A stretch of DNA of 59,960 nucleotides, taken from positions 1-59,960 of the forward strand of contig NZ_JAAGVY010000031.1 of NCBI RefSeq assembly GCF_010686655.1, given 5' to 3'. The stretch is from Cryomorpha ignava (lineage in GTDB: Bacteria; Bacteroidota; Bacteroidia; Flavobacteriales_D; Cryomorphaceae). The notes beneath the pieces are model-generated. The model was not told where the DNA came from. It saw only the letters and a list, made by a program, of their open reading frames with translations, and ran no database searches. Shown in pieces: positions 8,512-17,530 of this stretch (position 1 is the stretch's first letter; every line of letters begins with the position of its first letter). The translations under genes were made by a program, and so were the position numbers.

Positions 8512-9477
8512 TTACGGAATTGCAATGATAGTATCGCGCGAGCAAGCGTATCCCGCCCAAATGCCTAAGCCACCATTAATATTGCTGATTACATTTGCCG
8601 GAGATGCAAAAGGACTTCCATTGGCACCTTGTTGAGATTCAAATGTGAGGTAAAACTCGTAGGAGGCTTTGGTAATTGAACAAAACTTAAATATAAAGGT
8701 ATCTCCTATTTCAAAATAACCAGATTCGTCGCCCTGATCTGTCGGGCGAATAGAATTTGCCGGTTGACCTCTTGTGAAGCCTACTTCAATGGTTTCTCCG
8801 TTAAAAAATTCATCAATAAAAGTAGATCCCAAAGGGGCGTAATAAAGATCATCAATGGGGTTGTTATTGTCGTTTGGCCCTATTCTTTTGGTGAAAATGC
8901 GGTAAGCATTATTGAGTGTGTCTGGATCTGAAAGATTGCAAAATACGTAGCCATATTGTGGACTATCTGCCCAAAGCCGAAACCAAACAGAATCGGGTTC
9001 AATGATTGCCGGGATTTTGGTCGTCGCCGATAATTCCTTTCCCTCTGCGGTTACAGACAGGTCGTAAATTGTGTTTTCAGTACCTATTAGAGCAGGGTCA
9101 AGCCCAATGTAGGCGCATATTCTAAGATCGTCTAAGTCTTCTATGCTTATTCCAATTAAACCAGATACAATTGCTTGAAATTCGGGAGGTAAGCTATCTG
9201 AACAAATTCTATTGAGCAGAATGCCATTTACCCGTACCTCTGCATTATCAATATATGAATTGGCAATATCTTGGGCGCTTGTTGGCTCAAAAAAACCGCG
9301 GGTTTTGCTCAAAAGTACAACTGGAGGCTGGCCGGTTTCTATGGTGCCTTCTACAACTATTTGGGTTTCACCAGTGGGTACGTCGATTTCTATCTCTCTT
9401 TCGCAAGAAGCAAACAAAAGGGTAAAGGCTACCAGTATCAGAATCCGAAAAACGTATTTTAAAACGAGAAATTCCAT
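8512..9477 (-). CDS. DUF4249 lipoprotein, partner of TonB-dependent receptor
   Basis: A 321-residue lipoprotein with signal sequence ending FASC (lipid-attached Cys25), followed by the opening pattern of DUF4249 (EREIEIDVPTGETQIVVEGTIETGQPP...V.LSKT). Members of this family are nearly always encoded with a TonB-dependent receptor and are thought to sit at the cell surface and assist capture of a substrate that has not been defined. Here its ATG overlaps the last 19 bases of the receptor gene in another frame, so translation is probably coupled. The C-terminal half contains cysteines and an aromatic-rich beta region. Confidence 0.82.
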   Translation of the reverse strand: MEFLVLKYVFRILILVAFTLLFASCEREIEIDVPTGETQIVVEGTIETGQPPVVLLSKTRGFFEPTSAQDIANSYIDNAEVRVNGILLNRICSDSLPPEFQAIVSGLIGISIEDLDDLRICAYIGLDPALIGTENTIYDLSVTAEGKELSATTKIPAIIEPDSVWFRLWADSPQYGYVFCNLSDPDTLNNAYRIFTKRIGPNDNNNPIDDLYYAPLGSTFIDEFFNGETIEVGFTRGQPANSIRPTDQGDESGYFEIGDTFIFKFCSITKASYEFYLTFESQQGANGSPFASPANVISNINGGLGIWAGYACSRDTIIAIP

Positions 9478-11867
9478 GTAACAGAAGGTAAAATAGGAAA
9501 AAGTGAAACTTGCTTGGCCGTAACTTTATACGTATTATCTACAGCTCTTCCAGCGGTATCGAAATAATAAAAATACGGATTGAGCCTGTTGTAGACATTG
9601 TAGATCGAAAATACCCATTTCGATTGTATTTTACGTGGTACTTCAATCTTATTTCCGGTTTTTGGATCTATTTCAATTCGGGTATTGTTTGGCTGGTAAA
9701 TCGCAGAAAGATCAAGGCGGTGATAGTCTTTCATTCTGAAACTATTCCTTTCGTCATAGTTGTACACCAATCGGTTTTCGATGAAGTATCCACTTTGTGG
9801 AAGGGTAATTGCACGACCAGTTCCAAAAATAAAATTCCCTGAAAGTGTCCATTTTTTATTGAGCTTGTGAGCGACTACGAGCGCGAGATCGTGCGTGCGA
9901 TCAAATGTAGCCGGATAAGTGCGCCCCTGGTTTATTTCTTCAAAAGTCCGCTCTGAACGCGAGAGTGTATAACCAATCCAACCTGTAGTTTTCCCAATTG
10001 TTTTATGAATAAACACTTCAATTCCATACGCTATTCCATTCCCAAAAGTCAAAAGATTGTCTTCGTTATTATCTACTCCATCACTCGGTTGGGTATTTTC
10101 CTTGTATTCAACAAGATTGTCCATAGTTTTGAAATATCCTTCCACAGAAGTTTCGAGCATTCCGTCAAAAAAGTTTCTAAAATACCCCAGAGAATATTGC
10201 CGTCCCAGTTGTGGTTGTATAACGTCGGTGCTCGGAAGCCAAACATCTGTGGGCAGCGCGAGTGGTGAGATATTGGCAAGATGAATATACTGGTAGTTTT
10301 GGGTGAAAGCTGTTTTAATAGATGATCTGGAATTTAATTGATAACGAACCATGAACCTGGGTTCAAGCCCAAAATAATCCGCAATATTTTCATTTTTACC
10401 GTACGAAATGGTATCTGTTTTATTCCCATTTTCATCTAAAATATAGCGTGTAAATGGCCCCACATGCATAAATGCTGAGGCGCGAATGCCAGCTTCAAAA
10501 CTCCAGGTTTCGGTGAGATCAAAGGCATCTGATAAATAGATTGCTCCCTCATGACTTCTGTATTTTTGAAGCTCCCCCAAGTCAAACTGTGTTCCTCCCT
10601 GCTCTGCTCTTGAGTTGTTAGGTCGAATGGCGTGATTGGTATAAGCGCCACCAAAACGCATTCGATGGCTACCCAAATTAAAACTGTATTCGGGTTTAAA
10701 TCTGTAATCGAGCACATTGCTTTTTACCTCCAGCTCAAAATCATCCTGAGCACCCAAAAAGGTAAAGCGATAATTTGTAATTGAAGCATTTAATTTAAGT
10801 AAACTATTGTTATTGAATAATTTGCTATAACCACCTGAGGCAATTCTATTGCCCCAACCTACCGTTGTTTTAAATTCTGATTGTGGGCTGTTAAAGTCAA
10901 AATAATCATCACCGAAATAACCGCTTAGGTAGAGCTTTCCGCCTTTATTGAGTTTCCAATCGAGCCTGGCATTCAAATCGTAAAAGTAGTAGCCGCTTCC
11001 GCCGAAAGGCGAACTCTTTTTAATAAATGGCTTAGCCAAAGCGTCAATATAGGTGCGCCTTCCGGCGATAAGAAAAGTGGATTTTCCTTTTTCGATAGGT
11101 CCTTCCAGGGTAAGTCGGCTCGAGATTAGGCCAATTCCTCCCCGGCCTGAGAATTTGTCTTTATTTCCCTGTCTTTGCTCAATATCAATTACCGATGCAA
11201 GCCGTTCGCCATGGCGAGCCGGCATTACACCTTTATAAAGTTTTACACTTTGAATAGCATCTGAATTAAAAACAGAAAAAAAGCCGAGTAGGTGAGAGGC
11301 ATTATACACTACGGCATCATCAAAAAGAATGAGGTTTTGATCGGGGCCTCCACCACGCACATAAAATCCGGCACTTCCTTCACCAGCAGATTGCACACCC
11401 GGAAGGAGTTGGATTGATTTGAGCAAATCTACTTCTCCCAAAAACGCAGGCATAGTCTCTATCGTTTCCATAGTGAGGGCATTCACGCCCATTTCAGTAC
11501 TCCTTATTTTTTCAAGCCGTGTTGCTTCAATTTCAACAGCCGATAAAGTGATAGAACCCAGAGAAATATCGAGTTTAAGAGAGTCATTTTCGCTGAGGCT
11601 TATCTGTTTTTTATATTCGCGGAAGCCCACATAAGATGCTGTAAGCAAATAATTGCCTGGTGATGCACGAAATTTATAATTTCCATTTGCATCTGTAATT
11701 GCGCCCTTTAAGCTCGGGGTAAGATAAATGCTAGCTCCCGGAAGCGATTCGAGGGTAAGGCTATCTTTTATACTTCCGTAAATAAGCACCGATCTTTGCG
11801 CCTGTGCGGAAATTTGCAAAAAACCAAAAAGGAAGAAAAAGAAAAATAGTCGAACCAAAACAAACAT
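9459..11867 (-). CDS. TonB-dependent outer-membrane receptor with carboxypeptidase-like N-domain
   Basis: An 802-residue receptor when started at the ATG at 11867, which is followed at once by a good signal peptide (MFVLVRLFFFFFLFG... cleaved near AQAQ). The open frame reaches 12005, but that extension has no signal character and lies partly upstream of a candidate promoter. After the signal come a CarboxypepD_reg-like domain (about 25-110), a plug domain (LKSIQLLPGVQSAGEGSAGFYVRGGG), and a large beta barrel ending in a strand with terminal Phe (VTWNFSF). It imports a substrate across the outer membrane with energy from TonB-ExbBD. It forms an operon with the DUF4249 gene. The substrate cannot be read from the sequence. 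Confidence 0.9.
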   Translation of the reverse strand: MFVLVRLFFFFFLFGFLQISAQAQRSVLIYGSIKDSLTLESLPGASIYLTPSLKGAITDANGNYKFRASPGNYLLTASYVGFREYKKQISLSENDSLKLDISLGSITLSAVEIEATRLEKIRSTEMGVNALTMETIETMPAFLGEVDLLKSIQLLPGVQSAGEGSAGFYVRGGGPDQNLILFDDAVVYNASHLLGFFSVFNSDAIQSVKLYKGVMPARHGERLASVIDIEQRQGNKDKFSGRGGIGLISSRLTLEGPIEKGKSTFLIAGRRTYIDALAKPFIKKSSPFGGSGYYFYDLNARLDWKLNKGGKLYLSGYFGDDYFDFNSPQSEFKTTVGWGNRIASGGYSKLFNNNSLLKLNASITNYRFTFLGAQDDFELEVKSNVLDYRFKPEYSFNLGSHRMRFGGAYTNHAIRPNNSRAEQGGTQFDLGELQKYRSHEGAIYLSDAFDLTETWSFEAGIRASAFMHVGPFTRYILDENGNKTDTISYGKNENIADYFGLEPRFMVRYQLNSRSSIKTAFTQNYQYIHLANISPLALPTDVWLPSTDVIQPQLGRQYSLGYFRNFFDGMLETSVEGYFKTMDNLVEYKENTQPSDGVDNNEDNLLTFGNGIAYGIEVFIHKTIGKTTGWIGYTLSRSERTFEEINQGRTYPATFDRTHDLALVVAHKLNKKWTLSGNFIFGTGRAITLPQSGYFIENRLVYNYDERNSFRMKDYHRLDLSAIYQPNNTRIEIDPKTGNKIEVPRKIQSKWVFSIYNVYNRLNPYFYYFDTAGRAVDNTYKVTAKQVSLFPILPSVTWNFSF

Positions 11868-11920
11868 TGAATGGGGATAACTACGAAAGGGGTGTTTTGG
11901 TTTAAACTGATTCACAATTG

Positions 11921-11928
11921 CAAAAGTA
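11921..11928 (-). promoter_or_regulatory. Candidate -7 element for TonB receptor operon
   Basis: The minus strand reads TACTTTTG, a perfect TAnnTTTG match, 53 bases before the preferred ATG at 11867. It supports the shorter start. Confidence 0.4.
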
Positions 11929-12086
11929 CGGAGAAAGAAAAAGGTGGAGCTCTTGCGACTAGGGAATTTCGTACAAATGAATATATCGTTTATTATGAAC
12001 CGCAATTTATCGCCTATCGCATACTTTTATTAAAAATAACCATCTTTGGCGTCAGATAGTCTTGACTACAAACTAGAATTGCCTGC

Positions 12087-12803
12087 ATGGAGAATATCAG
12101 ATTAACCATTATTGTTCCCGTTTACAATGAAGAAGAAAGCCTTGGACAGCTTCAAACTGAATTGAACAAATACCTTAATGCCACACCTGTAAGCTCTCAG
12201 ATTCTTTTTGTAAATGATGGTTCGTCGGATAAAAGTCAGACAATAATCGAAGATATTTGTGCTGTGAATCCTGCTTATCACTACTTAGCGCTGGCCGCAA
12301 ATCACGGTTTAAGTACAGCTGTAAAGGCGGGAATTGATGCTTGCGAAACAGAATTGGTTGGTTATATAGATTCTGATATTCAGACTACTCCAATGGACTT
12401 CTTAAATTATTTTGCCTTCTTCCCGGAATATGATATGGTAAATGGAATTCGAGCCAACCGAAAAGATACAGGCGTTAAAAAGCTCTCCTCGAAAATAGCA
12501 AACTGGTTTCGTCGTACTATGATAAATGATGGTATTGAAGACACGGGCTGTCCTTTAAAAATTATCAAAACCGACTTTGCCAAGCGGATTCCATTTTTTG
12601 ACGGTATGCATAGGTTTATCCCGGCGCTGATACAACTTCAGGGTGGTAAAGTGAAACAAATTCCCATTCAGCATTTTCCCCGTTTTGCGGGCACAGCGAA
12701 ATACAATTTGTGGAATAGAATGAAAAAGCCTTTTTTTGACACCTTGGCCTTTAGATGGATGCGTAGCCGATACATTCGCTATTCTGTTAAAAAACAGGCA
12801 TGA
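12087..12803 (+). CDS. Family 2 glycosyltransferase (ArnC/DPM1-like)
   Basis: A 238-residue GT-A fold enzyme. It opens with LTIIVPVYNEEESLG, followed by the nucleotide-binding FVNDGSSD (41-48) and the metal-binding DSD motif at Asp95-Asp97 (DSDIQTTP). It lacks the C-terminal membrane helices of full-length ArnC/GtrB, so it is closer to dolichyl-phosphate-mannose-synthase-type enzymes that act at the membrane surface. It probably attaches a sugar to polyprenyl phosphate. Its TGA overlaps the next start as ATGA, so it is translationally coupled to the LAB_N protein. With the ArnT-like gene at 14498 the role is likely lipid A or envelope glycan decoration. Confidence 0.85.
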   Translation: MENIRLTIIVPVYNEEESLGQLQTELNKYLNATPVSSQILFVNDGSSDKSQTIIEDICAVNPAYHYLALAANHGLSTAVKAGIDACETELVGYIDSDIQTTPMDFLNYFAFFPEYDMVNGIRANRKDTGVKKLSSKIANWFRRTMINDGIEDTGCPLKIIKTDFAKRIPFFDGMHRFIPALIQLQGGKVKQIPIQHFPRFAGTAKYNLWNRMKKPFFDTLAFRWMRSRYIRYSVKKQA

Positions 12804-13450
12804 ATCCCGAGCAAATACAAAACATCGGGTTTATAGCTCAAGGCCTTTTTGCTTCGCGATTTATTGTGCAATGGGTACGATCAGAAAAAGTAGGTCGCGT
12901 GTTGACTCCTGTTATGTTTTGGCAACTGAGTCTTGTAGCATCTTTCCTGCTCATTATATACAGTATTTTGGCTCAGGATCTGCCGGTATTGTTAGGGCAA
13001 GCCATTGGCTATTATATCTATGTTCGCAACCTTAGACTTAAGAGAGCCTGGCGCGTTCTCCCCAAGTATTTTCGATATTTTGTCGTTGCTTTTCCATTTC
13101 TGGCAGGTCTTTGGCTCATCTTTGGAGGTGAATACAGCCTCAAAGGAATTTGGGATCACCATGATAACATGGCTCTCTTGATATGGGGTACAATAGGGCA
13201 GCTTATCTTCTCTTCTCGCTTTATTTATCAATGGTATTATTCCGAAAAGGTGAAACGCTCAGTGCTGCCTTTGGGGTTTTGGATTATCAGCATTGTGGGT
13301 GCGGTTTTTATATCAACCTATGCCTTTTATATGGATCTGTATCCGATAATTTTAGGGCATGTTTTTGGCTTCTTTATTTACAGCCGAAACATCGCCATAC
13401 ACTTCAAATACCAAAAGAAATTGGCAGCGTTGAAAAATACAAATGTTTAG
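12800..13450 (+). CDS. Membrane protein with two LAB_N (lipid A biosynthesis N-terminal) repeats
   Basis: A 216-residue protein made of two tandem LAB_N domains, each with three hydrophobic helices. The same signature occurs twice exactly 120 residues apart: a Gln-containing helix, then SRFIVQW and SEK (Arg20, Gln24, Trp25, Ser28-Lys30), then SRFIYQW and SEK (Arg140 to Lys150). LAB_N is normally the N-terminal membrane domain of some lipid-A-disaccharide synthases, and stand-alone versions sit beside GT2 enzymes. The doubled form suggests a small carrier- or flippase-like protein for a lipid-linked sugar; that is inference. Its stop codon overlaps that of the convergent epimerase gene. Confidence 0.8.
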   Translation: MNPEQIQNIGFIAQGLFASRFIVQWVRSEKVGRVLTPVMFWQLSLVASFLLIIYSILAQDLPVLLGQAIGYYIYVRNLRLKRAWRVLPKYFRYFVVAFPFLAGLWLIFGGEYSLKGIWDHHDNMALLIWGTIGQLIFSSRFIYQWYYSEKVKRSVLPLGFWIISIVGAVFISTYAFYMDLYPIILGHVFGFFIYSRNIAIHFKYQKKLAALKNTNV

Positions 13451-14418
13451 ACCACGTGGATTGATCGGTACCAATCTACAAACCTGGCAATGCCTTCTTC
13501 AAACGGAATCTGCGGGTTATAACCTATTAGCGCTTTGGCACGGCTTATATCTGCAAAGGTAATGTCCACATCACCCTCCTGCATAGGCATTTGCTGAATG
13601 TTTGGCTGTTTGTCCATATAGCGGTAAAGCGTAGCAATCAAGTCGCTCAAATTGATAGGTGTATTATTGCCCAGATTGATCGTTTCGTAAACGTCGGTAT
13701 GCGTTAATAAATAGTTCACACCACTAAAAATTCCCGATACGGTATCAGAAATGTACGTATAATCGCGCGAACTACTACCATCGCCATACATTTGAATCGG
13801 TGTTTCTTCATCAATTAGTTTTGAGAATTTGTGAATGGCCAAATCTGGGCGTTGCCGCGGGCCAAAAACAGTAAAGAAGCGCGCATTAATCACGTCAATA
13901 TGATAAAGGTGATGGTAAGTAAAATTCATTAATTCGGCAGACCTCTTGGTAGCAGCATATGGCGAAATGGGCTTATCGTCCACCTCATCTTCCTTAAAGG
14001 GAATTGATTTTTGATTTCCATAAATAGAAGATGATGAAGCGAAGAAAAGTTTTTTACATCCCGTTGCCACCATCCATTGCAGAATATTATGTGTTCCGTT
14101 CACATTTACTTCAATATAGGCTTTTGGATCTTTTATAGAAGGGCGTACACCTGCTTTTGCCGCAAGGTGTACCACAATATCAACCGGAGTAGACAAGGTG
14201 TCAAACAGCGTTTTTTTATCGCGAATATCAACCTTATGAAATGTAAAAGAAGGGTGCTTAATAAAGCCAGACATGTTCCGATCCTTGATGCTTCGGTGAT
14301 AAAATCTGGAGAAATTATCAATTCCAATTACCTCATGACCTGCTTCCAGAAATCGCTCTGCTGCATGGGAACCAATAAATCCAGCGCAACCAGTTAGGAG
14401 TATTTTTGCCATGCTCAA
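13447..14418 (-). CDS. NAD-dependent nucleotide-sugar epimerase (UDP-glucuronate/UDP-glucose 4-epimerase type)
   Basis: A 323-residue extended SDR. The NAD-binding motif is GCAGFIGSH (10-18) and the catalytic Tyr154 and Lys158 lie in YAATK, with a serine patch at 128-131. The NARFFTVFGPRQRPD and SSRDYTYISD signatures are those of the GalE/CapI epimerase group. The sugar is probably UDP-glucuronate, but other nucleotide sugars are possible. A second ATG at 14412 (MAKILLTG) is equally good. It is convergent with the LAB_N gene and divergent from the ArnT-like gene, so the three are neighbours but not one operon. Confidence 0.85.
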   Translation of the reverse strand: MSMAKILLTGCAGFIGSHAAERFLEAGHEVIGIDNFSRFYHRSIKDRNMSGFIKHPSFTFHKVDIRDKKTLFDTLSTPVDIVVHLAAKAGVRPSIKDPKAYIEVNVNGTHNILQWMVATGCKKLFFASSSSIYGNQKSIPFKEDEVDDKPISPYAATKRSAELMNFTYHHLYHIDVINARFFTVFGPRQRPDLAIHKFSKLIDEETPIQMYGDGSSSRDYTYISDTVSGIFSGVNYLLTHTDVYETINLGNNTPINLSDLIATLYRYMDKQPNIQQMPMQEGDVDITFADISRAKALIGYNPQIPFEEGIARFVDWYRSIHVV

Positions 14419-14497
14419 ATATATGGTTTTTGATTTTCCAACCAGTTTTTAATTTTCTCGAAGCTTATATTTTTAATTTTGGGGTCTAAGCCAAAGA

Positions 14498-16108
14498 ATG
14501 AAGAGCTACCAGCAATTCTTACTAATCCTTTCCCTTTGCGGCCTCACTTTTTTTGCCCACTTGGGCGAGTTTGCTCCCGATTTGATGGAAGCGCGTAACT
14601 ATATCTCTGCCCGAGAAATGCTAAATGATGGCCATTGGATTACGCCAACAATGAACGGTGAGCCAAGGCTTGAAAAACCGCCATTTCCAACCTGGATTAC
14701 CGCCTTGTCAGCAAAATTTGGTGGCGGTCTTGACGATCCTTTTAGTATGCGATTTCCGGCAGCAGCATCTGCTACACTCTTGGTCTTTTTCTTCTTTGGA
14801 TTTTGCCGCGAGCTAAGCAAAGAGAAATATCTGCCGCTGCTGGGTGCCGCTATTATGGCTACCAGTCTTATGATAATTCAGCAGGCGCGCACTAATAGCT
14901 GGGATATCCACGCCCATGCTTATATGTTGGGAAGTTTATGGCTGCTCTTGCGTGGCTGGAGAAAAGGAGGTTGGCGCAACTTCACAGGAGCCGGAATTTT
15001 AATGGGCTTATCCATTCTCAGCAAGGGTCCCGTTCCGCTATATGTGCTTTGGCTTCCATTTATTCTTGCTTATGGATTTGGGTATAAAAATGGACTGGTA
15101 AAACGATATTGGAAGCAAACACTTTTGGTATTTGTACTGGGACTAATCGTTGGATTCGGGTGGAGAGTTTATATTTATTTAGAACTTCCTGAAGTGATGG
15201 AATACGTTATCAATAAAGAAACCACATCGTGGGGAGATCGCCATGTGCATCCGTTTTATTTCTATCTCCACTTTCCGGTTTTTATCGGTATATGGTCTGT
15301 TTTTGTTATCGCCAGTTTCTTTTACAAATATGCTAAGGAGCGCGTAAATAGATTTGGAAATTACCGCTTTGCGCTTTTGTGGATTCTCATTTCTGTTCTT
15401 CTCTTGTCGGTTATTCCCACCAAAAAGGAGCGCTACCTCTTGCCTGTTATGATTCCCATGGCCTTAATGGCAACTTATATGGTTTACGCTGTTATTAAAG
15501 CTATACAGGAAAAGAATGATACGAAATGGGATAGAATAGTTTTGCGCATCTTTTCGATAATTATTGGCCTTGCCGGTGCGGCATTGCCTATCGTTGCCTG
15601 GGTTTTAAAAGACCAGTATGCTTCGAGTACACTTTTTATAATAAGTGTAATTATAACAGGCATCTTGGGTCTACGCGGATGGTATTTGATAAAATCTAAC
15701 AGTGCTTCCAAACTAGTTGTTAACGCCATGGCAATTGTAGCTGTGGTAAGTGGATTACTCACTCCGCAGCTATCTGATATACATTATCAGTACCCCAATT
15801 TTAGAGATATTGCAGAAATTCAGAAAATCTCCAAATTACAGGGAATACCAACGGTATCTAATTCTCAAGAGCTCAATATGAAAATGGTATGGGCCGTAGG
15901 TGGAAAGGTAGGTTATATAAATTTTTCTGAACCAAATTGGGAATCATCACTACCTGCTGTGCTAATATGTGGAGCAGCGCCCGCGGAGTGGATGCCGATT
16001 GAAGTTTTAGAAAGACTAAAATTTGAAGATTATGGAGTGTATGATTATTTTAGAAAAAATTCGGAGTACAAAGCGCATGTATACTATGTTTCAAAACTCT
16101 CTGATTAA
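14498..16108 (+). CDS. ArnT-like family 39/83 glycosyltransferase
   Basis: A 536-residue integral membrane enzyme with about eleven to twelve helices. The first periplasmic loop has the GT-C acidic motif PDLMEARNY (Asp28, Glu31), matching the catalytic acidic region of ArnT and protein O-mannosyltransferases, followed by NGEPRLEKPPFPTWI. Such enzymes transfer a sugar from undecaprenyl phosphate to lipid A or another envelope acceptor on the periplasmic side. The C-terminal domain after residue 440 is soluble. Together with the GT2 at 12087 it makes a plausible donor-synthesis and transfer pair; substrate unknown. Its end overlaps the start of the GDPD gene. Confidence 0.85.
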   Translation: MKSYQQFLLILSLCGLTFFAHLGEFAPDLMEARNYISAREMLNDGHWITPTMNGEPRLEKPPFPTWITALSAKFGGGLDDPFSMRFPAAASATLLVFFFFGFCRELSKEKYLPLLGAAIMATSLMIIQQARTNSWDIHAHAYMLGSLWLLLRGWRKGGWRNFTGAGILMGLSILSKGPVPLYVLWLPFILAYGFGYKNGLVKRYWKQTLLVFVLGLIVGFGWRVYIYLELPEVMEYVINKETTSWGDRHVHPFYFYLHFPVFIGIWSVFVIASFFYKYAKERVNRFGNYRFALLWILISVLLLSVIPTKKERYLLPVMIPMALMATYMVYAVIKAIQEKNDTKWDRIVLRIFSIIIGLAGAALPIVAWVLKDQYASSTLFIISVIITGILGLRGWYLIKSNSASKLVVNAMAIVAVVSGLLTPQLSDIHYQYPNFRDIAEIQKISKLQGIPTVSNSQELNMKMVWAVGGKVGYINFSEPNWESSLPAVLICGAAPAEWMPIEVLERLKFEDYGVYDYFRKNSEYKAHVYYVSKLSD

Positions 16109-16976
16109 GTTATGCTCAGCACTCGCTTTGTGCGTAATATTCAGTAGCTGTAGCTCTGTGGATACAGATGCAATTGATAATCTACATAATGGAAAGATAT
16201 TGAAACTTGGTCATGCCGGGTTGGGTTTCACATCTTTAGTAAACCCGTTTAATCCCTATCCTACCAATGGAATAACAGCACTTAAAAAAGCAATGGATTA
16301 TGGGGCTGATGGAGTAGAGGTGGACGTGCAAATGACAAAAGATAGCGTAATCGTACTTTTTCATGATTTAACCATGGAGGAGAGTACAAGTTTGAAAGGA
16401 TGCATTCAGGAAAAAAACTGGTCAGAAATTAAAGATACACACTATGAGCTTGGTGGTATTTATGATCTTTTTCAATCAGATAAAATAATGCGTTTAGATA
16501 GTTTATTGTCGTGGTTTCAAAATATGGAAGAGTATCCCCATATCCACTTTGATACCCGCATTTACAACACGTGCAATAAGTCTGAACCCTATGCGTATAA
16601 CGGTAGTTTAGGTCCCCAACTGGTAAAAGTGTTAGATGAATACAATGTGCCAACTGATAAGGTGCTCATCATTTCGACGACTAAAAAGTTTTTGGAGTAT
16701 TTGCAGGAAATACAAACGCAATATTTGCTATCTTATGAAGAAACGGACGATTTTGATAAGGGGTTAGAGACCGTATTGGATTTGGGAATTACTTCGATGA
16801 CTATAAAACCTAAACTCCTAACGTCAGAAAAAGTAGCAATCGCTCACAAGAACAACATCCAAATAGTAACTTTTGGCGCTAAATCGCGAAGCGGAACTGC
16901 CAGCTTAATAGAGTTGAATCCCGATGTGATTCACAGCAATAATATCAGAGCTTTGATTGATTTGCTGAAGAATTAG
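16086..16976 (+). CDS. Glycerophosphodiester phosphodiesterase family lipoprotein
   Basis: A 296-residue protein when read from the ATG at 16086; the frame continues upstream inside the ArnT-like gene, but only this start gives a lipoprotein signal (VIFSSC, Cys22). The GDPD TIM-barrel motifs are present: His43 in LGHAG (the usual form is HRG), Glu78 and Asp80 in VEVDV, and His93 in LFHD. The family hydrolyses glycerophosphodiesters using a metal ion. The HAG variant and a shortened first loop suggest an unusual substrate, though all main catalytic residues seem present. It overlaps the ArnT-like gene by 23 bases and is probably cotranscribed. Confidence 0.78.
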   Translation: MFQNSLIKLCSALALCVIFSSCSSVDTDAIDNLHNGKILKLGHAGLGFTSLVNPFNPYPTNGITALKKAMDYGADGVEVDVQMTKDSVIVLFHDLTMEESTSLKGCIQEKNWSEIKDTHYELGGIYDLFQSDKIMRLDSLLSWFQNMEEYPHIHFDTRIYNTCNKSEPYAYNGSLGPQLVKVLDEYNVPTDKVLIISTTKKFLEYLQEIQTQYLLSYEETDDFDKGLETVLDLGITSMTIKPKLLTSEKVAIAHKNNIQIVTFGAKSRSGTASLIELNPDVIHSNNIRALIDLLKN

Positions 16977-17069
16977 AGAGTTGGAATTAGCTTTTTTTGA
17001 AGGCTCGGGAGCTTAGACCAAAATCGAGCAAAATTGTGATTTCGGCCAAATCAAAACAGAGCTTTTATC

Positions 17070-17113
17070 AAAAAAAAAGCCTGTAGATCACAAGATCTAC
17101 AGGCTTTATATTT
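17070..17113. terminator. Strong bidirectional terminator between GDPD gene and tRNA-Pro
   Basis: A perfect 13-bp stem, AAAGCCTGTAGAT (17076-17088) with ATCTACAGGCTTT (17095-17107) and a six-base loop. It has an A tract on the left and a T-rich tract on the right, so it can stop transcription both ways. Confidence 0.88.
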
Positions 17114-17127
17114 TTTTAAAAAACTAG

Positions 17128-17200
17128 TCGGGGTGACAGGACTTGAACCTGCGACCTCACGCCCCCCAGACGTGCACTCTACCACCTGAGCTACACCCCG
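17128..17200 (-). tRNA. tRNA-Pro (anticodon GGG)
   Basis: A 73-base cloverleaf on the minus strand. The acceptor stem pairs CGGGGTG with CACCCCG, followed by discriminator A. The D stem is GCTC/GAGT, the anticodon stem CACGT/GCGTG with loop CTGGGGG (anticodon GGG), and the T stem GCAGG/CCTGT with loop TTCAAGT. No CCA is encoded. It reads proline codon CCC (and CCT by wobble). Confidence 0.96.
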
Positions 17201-17218
17201 ATTCTGTGGTTAGGGCGA

Positions 17219-17249
17219 CAAAAGTAGCATTTGACAGCATTATTTGCAA
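17219..17249 (-). promoter_or_regulatory. Candidate promoter of tRNA-Pro
   Basis: On the minus strand TACTTTTG (17219-17226) matches the -7 consensus TAnnTTTG, with a TTG at 17247-17249 about 20 bases upstream as a -33 element. It sits 18 bases before the tRNA 5' end. Confidence 0.6.
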
Positions 17250-17332
17250 TGATTCCAAAAGTTTACCGGCAAATTAGTGGGGCGATTTCTTTAAATGCTA
17301 ATTATCAACAGCATTTAGAAGTAATTTCATTT

Positions 17333-17530
17333 TTATTTCCCCGATCGCGTCATAAATGCACCTATTATTAGCACCACTGCCGAAATAATCAGCGGTGTCC
17401 AGTTGGCTTTACTTACAGCGATGTCGGCTCCGAAAATACTGAATGACTCGGAATCGCCGATAGCCTGAATTCCAAAGATTATGCACCCGATTATACCGAG
17501 TACGAGCAGAATAATTCCTACAATTTTCAT
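17333..17530 (-). CDS. Small two-helix membrane protein (DUF3185-like)
   Basis: A 65-residue protein with two membrane helices (about 1-24 and 47-62) and a short polar loop with the stretch SFSIFGADIAVSKANW. The pattern KIVGIILLVLGIIG...W.PLIISAVVLIIGA resembles small DUF3185-type inner-membrane proteins. Function unknown. It is transcribed alone between the oxygenase gene and tRNA-Pro. Confidence 0.7.
   Translation of the reverse strand: MKIVGIILLVLGIIGCIIFGIQAIGDSESFSIFGADIAVSKANWTPLIISAVVLIIGAFMTRSGK

Noticed and set aside
11868-12005. N-terminal extension of the TonB receptor to 12005
   Set aside because: The added 46 residues have no signal character, and a perfect -7 element lies inside this stretch; the ATG at 11867 is followed at once by a signal peptide.
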